Source: UBA7446 sp965656545
GTDB taxonomy: Bacteria > Bacteroidota > Bacteroidia > Flavobacteriales > Flavobacteriaceae
NCBI GenBank assembly: GCA_965656545.1
Contig: CBFHKZ010000004.1
Location: forward strand, 124,001 to 188,000
Length of the DNA stretch: 64,000 nt
Direction: 5' to 3'
Shown here in pieces: positions 44,249 through 53,160 of the stretch. Position 1 is the stretch's first letter. Each line of letters opens with the position of its first letter. A program made the translations under genes and the position numbers. The notes below the pieces were generated by a model that was not told the DNA's origin, did not search any database, and was given only the letters and a program-made list of their open reading frames with translations.

Positions 44249-45512
44249 TTTTCTTTTTGTTTTTATTGCTGCCTTAACCATGGGTTGTAGTTGCTCGTCG
44301 GATAAAGCCGATGCAACGCCTGTTGCACCTCCCGAGCCGGATGTTTTTGCTTATGGATATAAACTTAACGACCTTGAAGTAGTTCGAGACACGGTCCAAA
44401 GAGGGGATACTTTTGCAGACATCTTTCTAGAAAATGGCTTTAGTTACACCGACATTTATAACATCAACAGTAAGGTCAAAAAGACGTACAACTTTAGAAA
44501 AATCAAGCCCAAAAGGCCCTATACTTTTTTATTTTCTAAAGATTCATTGTCCTCCCCCGTGGCGTTTATTTATCAACCGTCCATGCTGGACTATGTGGTG
44601 GTAAACTTAAAAGATTCTGTCTTTGCAAAAAAGGAAAAAAAGGAGGTTACGATCCGAACTTTTGAAGCACAAGGCGTTATTACGAGCTCCTTGTCAGAGA
44701 CCTTAGAAGCACAAAGATTAAGCCCCTTATTGGCTTATGACTTGTCAGATATTTATGCGTGGAGCATTGATTTTTTTCGTTTGGAAAAAGGCGATCGTTT
44801 TAAAATAGTATACACTCAAAAATATGTAGACGATTCCATTTATGTGGGGTTAAACCGCATTCATGCAGCTTATTTTGAGCACCGAAAAAAACCGTATTAC
44901 GCCATTGAATTTGAATCTGATGCGGAACGCGGCATCACGGAATTTTTTGACGAAAATGGGAAGAATCTACGCCGTGCCTTTTTGCAAGCGCCTGTGCAGT
45001 TTTCACGTATTTCATCAAGGTATAATAAACGGCGTCGCATTTCCTATTACGGACGCACCAAGCCACACTACGGCACTGACTTTGCCGCACCAGTAGGCAC
45101 CCCCATTCGCGCCACTGCTAGCGGAACCGTCGTAGCTGCAGGCTATACCCGAGGGAACGGAAATTATGTAACCATCCGTCACAACGGCACTTACAAAACG
45201 CAATATTTGCACATGAAAAAACGAAAGGTGCGTAAAGGGCAGCAAGTAAAGCAAGGCGACCTTATTGGTACAGTTGGCATGACAGGGTACACTTCAGGTC
45301 CGCACGTTTGTTATCGGTTTTGGAAGCATGGCAAACAAGTAGATCCCTTTAGACAAAAACTCCCCGAAGCCAAGCCTATTGAACCCAAACTGAAAGAAAA
45401 GTATATGGTCTATATGCAGCCCTTAAAAGAAACCTTAGATTGCATTACGTTTTATAATTCAGAAACATCAATAACATATGTCACTCCCGAAAACCAACCC
45501 AACAACAACTAA
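44226..45512 (+). CDS. M23 family peptidase, lipoprotein
   Basis: This 428-residue protein starts with TTG and has a lipoprotein signal (FLFVFIAALTMGC). A LysM/OapA-like region (about residues 55-130, VQRGDTFADIFLENG) and a central domain follow. The C-terminal M23 domain begins near PHYGTDFAAPVGTP (H-x3-D present). The second zinc motif is GPHVCYRF, where the usual HxH reads HVC, so one zinc ligand is replaced by cysteine and activity is uncertain. The TTG is the only start that gives the lipoprotein signal. The gene overlaps its neighbours by 23 and 35 bases. Confidence 0.88.
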   Translation: MKLLLRNSFLFVFIAALTMGCSCSSDKADATPVAPPEPDVFAYGYKLNDLEVVRDTVQRGDTFADIFLENGFSYTDIYNINSKVKKTYNFRKIKPKRPYTFLFSKDSLSSPVAFIYQPSMLDYVVVNLKDSVFAKKEKKEVTIRTFEAQGVITSSLSETLEAQRLSPLLAYDLSDIYAWSIDFFRLEKGDRFKIVYTQKYVDDSIYVGLNRIHAAYFEHRKKPYYAIEFESDAERGITEFFDENGKNLRRAFLQAPVQFSRISSRYNKRRRISYYGRTKPHYGTDFAAPVGTPIRATASGTVVAAGYTRGNGNYVTIRHNGTYKTQYLHMKKRKVRKGQQVKQGDLIGTVGMTGYTSGPHVCYRFWKHGKQVDPFRQKLPEAKPIEPKLKEKYMVYMQPLKETLDCITFYNSETSITYVTPENQPNNN

Positions 45513-47109
45513 GAGTTGGAACAAGCTTGCGCAGCTTGCAAAAGATCCTAAAACACTGCAACATTATTTTGCAGATGACGCAAGTCGTGCGGCACAATTT
45601 TCTATTGCTTGGGATTCCTTTTTTGTGGATTATTCGAAAAACCACATCGATAAAGACATTCAAGCGGCCTTGTTAGGATTGGCAAAGGAGGTAGGCCTAG
45701 AAGATGCCCGAAAGGCCTATTTTTCTGGAGAAACCATCAATCAAACAGAAGGCCGTGCGGTTTTGCATACGGCACTTAGGGCAAAAGAACATGCCGATAT
45801 CCGCGTGGAAGGCGAAAACGTGGTGCCAGAAGTATATGCCGTTAGATCAAAAATTAGAGCATTTACCAATGCGGTTATTGCTGGAGAACGAAAAAGCAGT
45901 ACGGGTCAAGCCTTTACGGATGTAGTTAATATCGGTATAGGCGGCTCTGATTTGGGCCCTGCCATGATTACAGAGGCCTTGGCATATTATAAAAACCACC
46001 TCAACGTACACTTTATGTCAAATGTTGATGGTGACCATGTGATGGAAGTACTTAAAAAGGTAAATCCTGCAACAACCCTTTTTGTTGTGGTGTCTAAAAC
46101 CTTTAGCACTCAAGAAACCCTTACCAATGCGACTACGGCTAAACAGTGGCTCGTAGATGCCTTGGGCACTGCAGCTGTAGGCGATCATTTTGTGGCGGTA
46201 TCGACAAACCTTGCGGCTATAGCCGCTTTTGGCATTCAGCCCGAAAATGTATTCCCGATGAATGATTGGGTAGGCGGTCGTTTTTCACTTTGGAGCGCGG
46301 TTGGCCTTTCCGTTGCTTTGGCTGTTGGCCCCGACAATTTTGAAGCCCTCCTTGATGGCGCCAATGATATGGACGAACACTTTGCAACGACGCCATTTGA
46401 AGAGAACATCCCCGTTATGTTGGCCTTGCTGACCGTGTGGTATAACAATTTTTTAGGGGCACAATCAGAAGCGGTAATTCCTTATACCCAATATTTGAAC
46501 CGGTTACCCGCCTATTTGCAACAGGGCATCATGGAGAGTAACGGCAAATCAGTAGACAGAACAGGAAAAGCTGTTAGCTACAACACAGGCAACATCATTT
46601 GGGGCGAACCTGGGACCAATTCACAACACGCCTTTTTTCAATTGATGCACCAAGGAACCAAATTAATTCCAGCGCATTTTATTGGGTTTGTTGACGCACT
46701 TCACGGAAACAAAGACCACCACGACAAGCTGATGGCTAACTTTTTTGCGCAAACCGAAGCCTTAATGAGCGGCAAAACCGAAGCGCAAGTTCGGGAAGAA
46801 TTATCTGCAAAAGGATTTTCTGGCGAGGCCTTAGAAAAATTGGTGCCGTTTAAAATTTTTACGGGCAATAAGCCTACGACCACGCTTCTTATAGATAAGC
46901 TAACACCAAAAACACTTGGCGCACTTGTGGCCATGTATGAGCACAAGATTTTTGTGGAAGGTGTGGTGTGGAATATCTTTAGTTATGACCAGTGGGGTGT
47001 TGAGCTGGGCAAGCAATTAGCAACGGTTATTTTAGACGAGATGGATACTTCAAGCCCCGTAAAACACGATAGCTCTACTGCCCAACTTCTTGCGCGTTAC
47101 AAAAGTTAA
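45478..47109 (+). CDS. pgi: Glucose-6-phosphate isomerase
   Basis: This 543-residue glycolytic enzyme interconverts glucose 6-phosphate and fructose 6-phosphate. The sugar-phosphate site NIGIGGSDLGP, VVVSKTFSTQETLTN, the PGI signature GGRFSLWSAVG, the catalytic-glutamate region GEPGTNSQHAFFQ, and the C-terminal DQWGVELGKQLA are all present. Length is normal. The ATG overlaps the 3' end of the M23 lipoprotein gene by 35 bases. No terminator is obvious downstream, but a palindrome-containing gap follows. Confidence 0.96.
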   Translation: MSLPKTNPTTTKSWNKLAQLAKDPKTLQHYFADDASRAAQFSIAWDSFFVDYSKNHIDKDIQAALLGLAKEVGLEDARKAYFSGETINQTEGRAVLHTALRAKEHADIRVEGENVVPEVYAVRSKIRAFTNAVIAGERKSSTGQAFTDVVNIGIGGSDLGPAMITEALAYYKNHLNVHFMSNVDGDHVMEVLKKVNPATTLFVVVSKTFSTQETLTNATTAKQWLVDALGTAAVGDHFVAVSTNLAAIAAFGIQPENVFPMNDWVGGRFSLWSAVGLSVALAVGPDNFEALLDGANDMDEHFATTPFEENIPVMLALLTVWYNNFLGAQSEAVIPYTQYLNRLPAYLQQGIMESNGKSVDRTGKAVSYNTGNIIWGEPGTNSQHAFFQLMHQGTKLIPAHFIGFVDALHGNKDHHDKLMANFFAQTEALMSGKTEAQVREELSAKGFSGEALEKLVPFKIFTGNKPTTTLLIDKLTPKTLGALVAMYEHKIFVEGVVWNIFSYDQWGVELGKQLATVILDEMDTSSPVKHDSSTAQLLARYKS

Positions 47110-47115
47110 TAAAAT

Positions 47116-47147
47116 GTTAAAATTCTTTAACACGGTGCTAACGTTAG
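47116..47147. promoter_or_regulatory. Two palindromes upstream of a TonB receptor gene
   Basis: GTTAAA/TTTAAC with a four-base spacer (47116-47131) and the perfect palindrome CTAACGTTAG (47138-47147) lie 47-78 bases before the receptor ATG. They could be regulator-binding sites for iron or nutrient control. No TAnnTTTG box is seen in this gap, so the promoter itself is unidentified. Confidence 0.35.
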
Positions 47148-47193
47148 AATGCTAAAGTGTTTGCATATTAGCAGAAACTTAAAAACTAACAAA

Positions 47194-49533
47194 ATGAAAA
47201 AACGATTAACAGTACTTGCTGCTTTAGCAACTACACTTGTTTTTGCACAGCAAACACAGGAAACAGATTCTATCTTGGTTAGCGAGCTAGATGAAGTTGT
47301 AGTGATGAGTGGAATTATTGACTTGGCAAAGGATAGGGTTACGCCTATTGCCGTTAGTAATATTACCGCACAGGAAATTGAACGAAAGGGAGGGGCCTTT
47401 GATTTAATTGAAGTTATGAGATCAACTCCATCTGTTCAAGTTAATAGGGGAGCAGGATTTGGAGATGGCTCTATGTACCTAAGGGGTTTTGACCAAACAA
47501 ACACTGCGTTTTTAATTAATGGACAGCCAATTAATGGTGTTGAGGACGGCAAAATGTACTGGTCTAACTGGAGTGGTATGATTGATATTGCAGAACAAGT
47601 TGAAATACAACGAGGCTTGGGGTCTTCTAAGCTTGCAATTTCATCTGTTGGAGGAACCGTAAATATTGTTACAAAAACGGTTGACTCTAAAGCAGGTGGA
47701 TTTTACAAATCTATGATAGGTCATAATAATTATTTCAAAAACTCTTTGTACCTGTCTACAGGTCTTAATGATAAAGGGTGGGCGTTTTCTATGCTACTTG
47801 GTCATTGGAGCGGAGATGGCTATCAGCAATTTTCTAAAGGGCAAGGACAGACTTATTATTTTTCAGTTGGCTATAAACCAAACGACAACAATATCTTTAA
47901 TATGTTTATTACGGGTGCGCCTCAATGGCATGGTTCAGGCGGAGGAGAGTCAATGGCTACATACTTATCTTCAGGAAACGAATATGCTGACTGGGGAGGT
48001 ATTAGAAATGGCGAAATATACCCTGGAGGAAGAAATTTTTACCACAAACCCATCTATAATTTAAGCTGGGACTGGACTATTGATGAAAACAGGACATTAT
48101 CAACCGTTCTTTATGGTTCTCATGGACGTGGGGGATTTGCTTATCAAGAGGGGGATTTTTATTATACTCCTCAAGGGCTTGTTGATTATGATGCAATTAA
48201 AACGGCAAATGCAGCGGGTACTAGCGAAGGTATTGTAAAAGCTTCTGTTAATGCGCACAACTGGTATGGTGCAGTTTCAAATTACAATGCGAATATTTCT
48301 GACAGACTTTCATATAATTTAGGAGTTGATGTTCGTTTTTATAATGGAATTCACTTAAGAACTCCTACTGACTTTTTAGGACTTAGTTCTTATAGAGGGG
48401 CAACAAAGACGTACGGATATAATCCATGGGATGCTGTTTTCGACTTTCCTAAAGGAGATCGATCAGATTACGCCATTTCATACGATTATGAAGAAAATAT
48501 AAATTACGCAGGATTGTTTGGCCAGATTGAATACAAAGGAGACGATTATTCGGCATATTTTCAGGGTTCATTTTCTTCTCAATCACATTTAAAAGAAGAC
48601 TTTATGTTTGATTTAGGAAAAGCAGAAAAAGTCACAAATAATGGGTTTAATGTGAAATTAGGAGCGTCTAAAGATGTTTCTGAAAACGCTAAGGTTTACG
48701 CTAACTTTGGATTCTACGACCGTCAGCCATTCCACGATGACCTATTTGATAATATCCGTTACTCAAACAACTTAAATGTTGCTGGTGGTAAAAATCAAGA
48801 AATTACAGGCATTGAGTTTGGATACAGTTATGAAAAAGGCCCATTTAAAGCCATCATTGATGTGTATTCAACAAAATGGGATAACAGAATTATTTCAAGC
48901 ACAGACTATGACAGCAATAATGTAATTCAAAGCTATTCACAGTCTGACCCTATTTCTCAAGTTCACAGAGGAGTTGAAGCACAACTTTTCTACCGCCCAT
49001 CAAATGATATTATGCTTAAGGGATACTTATCTCTTGGAGATTGGGAGTATGCTTCAAATGTTAAATCAAGAACGTTTAATGAAGCAGGGCAGACCATTTC
49101 TCAAGGAGACGTTTCATATTTAGATGGCGTTAAAGTTGGTGATGCAGCTCAAACAACAGGAGGCTTTGAGCTAATGTATCGTTTAAGTGAATCTGCTCGT
49201 CTTGATGTTTCAGCAAATCATTATGCCGACTTGTATTCTAGAGTTAATTTTTCTGACAGCGCCTTTGATTCACCAAATAATATGGGGACAGTTAAGTTAC
49301 CATCTCATACATTAGTTGATATGTCATTTACCCTTGATATTCCTACGGAGTTTAATACCCTTCAGGCTAGAATATCTGTGTATAACCTCTTCGATACGCT
49401 TTATATTGAAGAAATGACAACAAATAATTATGTCTCAGGGACTAGTAATGTCTGGAGAGGAATCGACACAAGCAATCGTGTTGATCCTGGTTACTTAAGA
49501 ACTTGGTCTATTGGTTTAACGTATCGCTTCTAG
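47194..49533 (+). CDS. TonB-dependent receptor, short N-terminus
   Basis: This 779-residue outer-membrane protein has a signal peptide (MKKRLTVLAALATTLVFAQ), a TonB-box-like region (ELDEVVV), and a plug with RKGGAFDLIEVMRSTPSVQVN, GSMYLRGFDQTNTAFLINGQPING and SSVGGTVNIVT. A barrel follows, ending in WSIGLTYRF. It lacks the carboxypeptidase-like N-terminal domain of the other receptor here. Unlike SusC it has no SusD partner, and it stands alone between pgi and a strong terminator. Third positions are more A/T-biased than in its neighbours, as in highly expressed or recently gained genes. Substrate unknown. The ATG at 47194 gives a clean signal peptide. Confidence 0.9.
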   Translation: MKKRLTVLAALATTLVFAQQTQETDSILVSELDEVVVMSGIIDLAKDRVTPIAVSNITAQEIERKGGAFDLIEVMRSTPSVQVNRGAGFGDGSMYLRGFDQTNTAFLINGQPINGVEDGKMYWSNWSGMIDIAEQVEIQRGLGSSKLAISSVGGTVNIVTKTVDSKAGGFYKSMIGHNNYFKNSLYLSTGLNDKGWAFSMLLGHWSGDGYQQFSKGQGQTYYFSVGYKPNDNNIFNMFITGAPQWHGSGGGESMATYLSSGNEYADWGGIRNGEIYPGGRNFYHKPIYNLSWDWTIDENRTLSTVLYGSHGRGGFAYQEGDFYYTPQGLVDYDAIKTANAAGTSEGIVKASVNAHNWYGAVSNYNANISDRLSYNLGVDVRFYNGIHLRTPTDFLGLSSYRGATKTYGYNPWDAVFDFPKGDRSDYAISYDYEENINYAGLFGQIEYKGDDYSAYFQGSFSSQSHLKEDFMFDLGKAEKVTNNGFNVKLGASKDVSENAKVYANFGFYDRQPFHDDLFDNIRYSNNLNVAGGKNQEITGIEFGYSYEKGPFKAIIDVYSTKWDNRIISSTDYDSNNVIQSYSQSDPISQVHRGVEAQLFYRPSNDIMLKGYLSLGDWEYASNVKSRTFNEAGQTISQGDVSYLDGVKVGDAAQTTGGFELMYRLSESARLDVSANHYADLYSRVNFSDSAFDSPNNMGTVKLPSHTLVDMSFTLDIPTEFNTLQARISVYNLFDTLYIEEMTTNNYVSGTSNVWRGIDTSNRVDPGYLRTWSIGLTYRF

Positions 49534-49556
49534 CTTAGTACGAATTATTATATATC

Positions 49557-49587
49557 AAAACCCTCAGCAATGCTGAGGGTTTTTTTT
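49557..49587. terminator. Bidirectional intrinsic terminator
   Basis: CCCTCAGC (49561-49568) and GCTGAGGG (49572-49579) form a perfect eight-base-pair stem with a three-base AAT loop. It is preceded by AAAA and followed by eight T. It ends the TonB receptor transcript on the plus strand. On the minus strand it lies directly after recJ, whose stop codon is inside the T-tract, though the A-run there gives only a short U-tract. Confidence 0.9.
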
Positions 49588-51274
49588 ATTCAATGTCTTT
49601 TAGTCGAAGCTGAACGCTTATATTTCCTTGCCATACGTTTTCTTCTACAGCGTAGGCAATGCGGAGGGGTGTTTCTTTTTTGAGCAATTCCATTTTTTCA
49701 CCAAGCCCAAAGCCTATCGCATCTATGGGTGAACTGGATTCTTGAACGAATCTTGCTTTAAGATGGCTTTTGTCTTGTCCGACCAATTTCGCATATCCGC
49801 TATCCACAACCCCTTCTGTATAAAATACAGGACTTCTGTTTTCAGGGCCAAAGGGCTCCATTTGCTTTAGGATGCGCAATAGCTTAGGCGTGATGGAAGC
49901 AAAGGGTAGCGCAACGTCAATATCAAGGGATTGTTCCTTTTGTGCCGCTGTTATCGTTCGATTTACTTGCGCCTCAAAAGCGGCCTTAAAGGCCTCGTAG
50001 TTTTCTTCCTTTATGGTGACCCCAGCTGCGTATTTATGCCCACCAAATTGAATGATATGCGCACGGCAGGCATCGATTGCCTTATATACATCAAAGCCAC
50101 GAACCGAGCGGGCAGACGCGGCTAAAACTCCTTCACCAGACCTAGTAAACACCAAGGTTGGCCGATAATAGGTCTCAATAAGCCTTGAAGCAACGATGCC
50201 AATTACCCCTTTATGCCAATGCGGTGCATAAACTACATTAGTCACATTGTTTTCTTCTTCATTTGCTACTATTTGTGCCAAGGCCTCTTTGGTAATTTCT
50301 TGTTCTACTTCGCGACGAGAAGTGTTGTATGTTTCGACTTCTTGCGCTCGTTTTTTGGCTTCTTCATCTGATGCTGAAAGCAGCAATTCAACAGCATCAA
50401 GTCCGTGCTTCATGCGTCCAGCAGCATTGATTCTAGGCGCCATACCAAAAACTACATCCGAAATAATTTGCCCCGTTGGCTTATCGCGCATAAGTGTTTT
50501 TAGGCCGGGTCTTGGATGGGTGTTGAGTTGTTGAAGCCCCAAAAATGCAAGGGCCCTGTTTTCGCCAACCATAGGAACGATATCTGCTGCAATGGCAACC
50601 GCAACAAAATCCAAATAGGCAATAATCTCATTTACTTCCTTCCCTTGTTGCTGTAACAATCCTTGCATGAGTTTAAAACCCACACCACAACCGCAAAGTT
50701 CTTTAAACGGATAGGCGCAATCGCTTCGTTTTGGATCCAAAACAGCCAAGGCATCTGGGAGCGCATCGCCAGGTGTATGGTGGTCGCAAATAATAAGCTC
50801 AATGCCCAATGTTTTTGCATATGCCACTTGCTCGATGGCTTTTACGCCACAATCCAAGGCGATCATAAATTTTATATTGGCTGCTTTTGCCGTGTCTATT
50901 CCTTTTTTTGATAGTCCATAGCCTTCGGCATAGCGGTCTGGAATATAGGGCGTGACATCAAGGCCTTGGCTACGCAAAAAATGCGTCAGTAAGCTCACCG
51001 AGGTGGTTCCATCTACGTCATAGTCGCCATAAACCATGACGGCCTCTTTTTGGTCAATAGCCTGTTGCAGTCTTGCCACAGCCTTGTCCATGTCTTGCAT
51101 CAAAAAGGGATCGTGGAGTTGCCCAATATGGGGTCTAAAAAAAGTTCTTGCCTCTTCAAATGTGGTGATACCTCGTTGTGCAAGCAGTTGTGCAACAACA
51201 GCATCAACACCCAAGCACTCGATTAGATGTGCTATGGTTTCTTGAGAGGGCGTGTCCTTTATATTCCAATGCAT
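49586..51274 (-). CDS. recJ: Single-stranded-DNA-specific exonuclease RecJ
   Basis: This 562-residue DHH-family nuclease degrades single-stranded DNA 5' to 3' in recombination and repair. The metal-binding motifs YGDYDVDGTTS, ALDCGVKA and ICDHHTPGDALP (DHH) are present. GRMKHGLDAVELLL, GIVASRLIETYYRP and the DHHA1 motif GGHKYAAGVTI follow. Length is normal. Its ATG shares one base with the rsmI stop, so the two genes are coupled, and the unknown 147-residue gene probably heads the same operon. Confidence 0.95.
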   Translation of the reverse strand: MHWNIKDTPSQETIAHLIECLGVDAVVAQLLAQRGITTFEEARTFFRPHIGQLHDPFLMQDMDKAVARLQQAIDQKEAVMVYGDYDVDGTTSVSLLTHFLRSQGLDVTPYIPDRYAEGYGLSKKGIDTAKAANIKFMIALDCGVKAIEQVAYAKTLGIELIICDHHTPGDALPDALAVLDPKRSDCAYPFKELCGCGVGFKLMQGLLQQQGKEVNEIIAYLDFVAVAIAADIVPMVGENRALAFLGLQQLNTHPRPGLKTLMRDKPTGQIISDVVFGMAPRINAAGRMKHGLDAVELLLSASDEEAKKRAQEVETYNTSRREVEQEITKEALAQIVANEEENNVTNVVYAPHWHKGVIGIVASRLIETYYRPTLVFTRSGEGVLAASARSVRGFDVYKAIDACRAHIIQFGGHKYAAGVTIKEENYEAFKAAFEAQVNRTITAAQKEQSLDIDVALPFASITPKLLRILKQMEPFGPENRSPVFYTEGVVDSGYAKLVGQDKSHLKARFVQESSSPIDAIGFGLGEKMELLKKETPLRIAYAVEENVWQGNISVQLRLKDIE

Positions 51275-51972
51275 TACGATAATCCTTCTACCACTATTAC
51301 AAACTCACCTTTGGGCGGGGTCTGTGTAAAATGGTCTATGAGTGTTTTTAATGAGCCGCGAACGGTTTCTTCAAACTTTTTTGTTAGCTCTCTTGAGGCT
51401 GTTGCCCCACGATTTTCTCCAAGCTGCTCGGCAAGTTGGCCAAGCGTTTTTAGGATTCGGTGCGGGGATTCATACAGCACTATAGTGCGTGTTTCTTCAG
51501 TCAAAGCCGATAGGCGCTTTTGTCGTCCTTTTTTTGGGGGCAAAAATCCTTCAAATACAAAGCGATCACTGGGGAGTCCGCTTAGTGTTAATGCAGGGAT
51601 TAGTGCCGTAGCTCCGGGCAGTGCCTCAACGTGAATATCAGCAGCCAGACACGCGCGAACCAATAAAAACCCTGGATCCGAAACGCCTGGACTACCGGCA
51701 TCAGAAACCAAGGCAATACACCCACCAGCGGTTAATTCTGAAACGATTCTGGGCACGGATTTGTGTTCGTTATGCATGTGAAAAGACCGCATTGGCGTGT
51801 CTATGTCGTAGTGCTTAAGTAGCTTGGCAGTGGTCCGCGTATCTTCAGCCAAAATAAGGTTAGCAGCTCCCAATACTTCTAATGCGCGTAGCGTAATATC
51901 GCCCAAGTTTCCAATGGGTGTGGGGACCAACCAGAGGCCTTCCCTTTCGTGCTGTGTTGTGTTTTTTTCCAA
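51274..51972 (-). CDS. rsmI: 16S rRNA (cytidine-1402-2'-O)-methyltransferase
   Basis: This 232-residue SAM-dependent enzyme methylates the ribose of C1402 in 16S rRNA. The opening LWLVPTPIGNLGDITLRALEVL, AEDTRTTAKLLKHY, the SAM-site VSDAGSPGVSDPG, and ALPGATALIPALTLSGLP are diagnostic. It is coupled to recJ and follows the unknown 147-residue gene after 23 bases. Confidence 0.95.
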   Translation of the reverse strand: MEKNTTQHEREGLWLVPTPIGNLGDITLRALEVLGAANLILAEDTRTTAKLLKHYDIDTPMRSFHMHNEHKSVPRIVSELTAGGCIALVSDAGSPGVSDPGFLLVRACLAADIHVEALPGATALIPALTLSGLPSDRFVFEGFLPPKKGRQKRLSALTEETRTIVLYESPHRILKTLGQLAEQLGENRGATASRELTKKFEETVRGSLKTLIDHFTQTPPKGEFVIVVEGLS

Positions 51973-51995
51973 ACCTTGTTTTTTATTAAGGAGTG

Positions 51996-52439
51996 CTACG
52001 CTTCGTAAAGTTGCGAAATATGCGCGATAAACGCAGCAACATCACTTTCTTTATCGCTCCAATCGTAATCGGGCCGCACTTGTTGCTCAATAAAGGATAT
52101 TGCTTCCGCTTTGTTTTCTTTTGAATTTAACATGGACATGATGCGCTGAAAATCGGCATTGCTTCCCTCAAAAAGTTTTTCGGCAAAATCTACACGCACC
52201 GTTTCAAAAGCAATTTCAGTAACGGGTTGATGCAAAACATCTTCAAGGGCAGAAGGTGTTTCCGCTATTTCCGCTGGTGCTTCTTGCGTTTCTGTTTTTG
52301 CCTCACCGATGGCCATAATAGCCGCTGCTTTGTCGTGGATATCTGAAAGCGACATGCGATTTCGCTTACGCAAGATTTCATGCGCAAGGCTCATTAAGGC
52401 CTTTTCGGCAGTACTTTTTAAAACTTTTTCTTCTTCCAT
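51996..52439 (-). CDS. Conserved-looking hypothetical protein
   Basis: I do not recognise a named family in this 147-residue acidic protein. The N-terminal part is helical (TAEKALMSLAHEILRKRNRMSLSDIHDKA). A proline/alanine/glutamate linker follows near residues 48-68, then a helical C-terminal domain (DFQRIMSMLNSKENKAEAISFIEQQVRPDYDWSDKES). It has no signal peptide or membrane segment, so it is probably cytoplasmic. Good codon use, its own promoter-like box and its place ahead of rsmI and recJ support a real gene. The tail could be a protein-interaction module; no function is assigned. Confidence 0.75.
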   Translation of the reverse strand: MEEEKVLKSTAEKALMSLAHEILRKRNRMSLSDIHDKAAAIMAIGEAKTETQEAPAEIAETPSALEDVLHQPVTEIAFETVRVDFAEKLFEGSNADFQRIMSMLNSKENKAEAISFIEQQVRPDYDWSDKESDVAAFIAHISQLYEA

Positions 52440-52450
52440 AATTTTGGCTG

Positions 52451-52460
52451 CCTAAATTTA
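52451..52460 (-). promoter_or_regulatory. -7 box of the hypothetical-rsmI-recJ unit (TAAATTTAGG)
   Basis: On the minus strand TAAATTTAGG ends 12 bases before the ATG at 52439. It is one base from the divergent tdk -7 box at 52462, so RNA polymerase could occupy only one of the two promoters at a time. Confidence 0.5.
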
Positions 52461-52461
52461 A

Positions 52462-52469
52462 TACTTTTG
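52462..52469 (+). promoter_or_regulatory. tdk promoter -7 box (TACTTTTG)
   Basis: TACTTTTG matches TAnnTTTG, with TTTTG 15 bases upstream at 52442-52446, a somewhat short spacer. The predicted leader to the ATG at 52513 is about 40 bases, longer than most in this window. Confidence 0.55.
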
Positions 52470-52512
52470 AATGGTACTTACGCACTAAAGCGTTTGAAAA
52501 CAGTTGGATAAT

Positions 52513-53154
52513 ATGTTTCTCGAAAACACAGGGCACAAAAACGAATCGTATGGCTGGATTGAGGTCATCACGGGCTCTATGTTTTCTGGTAAAACCGAGG
52601 AACTTATCCGCCGATTAAAACGCGCAACGTTTGCCAACTTAAACGTAGCGATTTTTAAACCTGAGGTTGATAATCGGTACGGAACCGATAAGGTTGTTTC
52701 TCATGATGCAAACGAAATTATTTCCACAGCCGTTCCTGCTGCAGCCAATATTAGCCTATTGGCAGATAACTGCGACGTGGTGGGAATAGACGAAGCCCAG
52801 TTTTTTGACGATGAGATTGTCCGGGTTTGTAACGATTTAGCCAATCGCGGGATTCGGGTAATTGTTGCGGGGCTAGACATGGATTTTAAAGGGAACCCTT
52901 TTGGTCCCATGCCAAATTTGATGGCTACTGCCGAATACGTAACCAAAGTGCATGCGATATGCACTAGAACGGGTCAATTGGCCCATCACAGTTTTCGCAA
53001 AGGAGAAAACGACAGTCTTGTGATGCTGGGCGAAACCGAAGAATACGAACCTTTGAGTAGGGCTGCATTTCACAAACTTATGGTTCGTGAAAAAGTACGT
53101 AAAATGAATGTCACTTCCGAAACGGTGACACCAAAAAAAAGCAAAAACGCCTAA
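52513..53154 (+). CDS. tdk: Thymidine kinase (type II)
   Basis: This 213-residue enzyme phosphorylates thymidine in the salvage pathway. The P-loop GSMFSGKTEEL (K27), GIDEAQFF with the catalytic-base region, and the lasso-domain VHAICTRTGQLAHHSFRKGE are present. The lasso region of other type II kinases holds four zinc-binding cysteines; here only one remains. I prefer the ATG at 52513; an in-frame TTG lies nine bases upstream. The alanine racemase gene follows after six bases. Confidence 0.94.
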   Translation: MFLENTGHKNESYGWIEVITGSMFSGKTEELIRRLKRATFANLNVAIFKPEVDNRYGTDKVVSHDANEIISTAVPAAANISLLADNCDVVGIDEAQFFDDEIVRVCNDLANRGIRVIVAGLDMDFKGNPFGPMPNLMATAEYVTKVHAICTRTGQLAHHSFRKGENDSLVMLGETEEYEPLSRAAFHKLMVREKVRKMNVTSETVTPKKSKNA

Positions 53155-53160
53155 GGCAAT

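Noticed and set aside
47149..47193. Fifteen-residue N-terminal extension of the second TonB receptor
   Set aside because: It precedes a complete signal peptide and overlaps the palindromic upstream region, so the ATG at 47194 is better.
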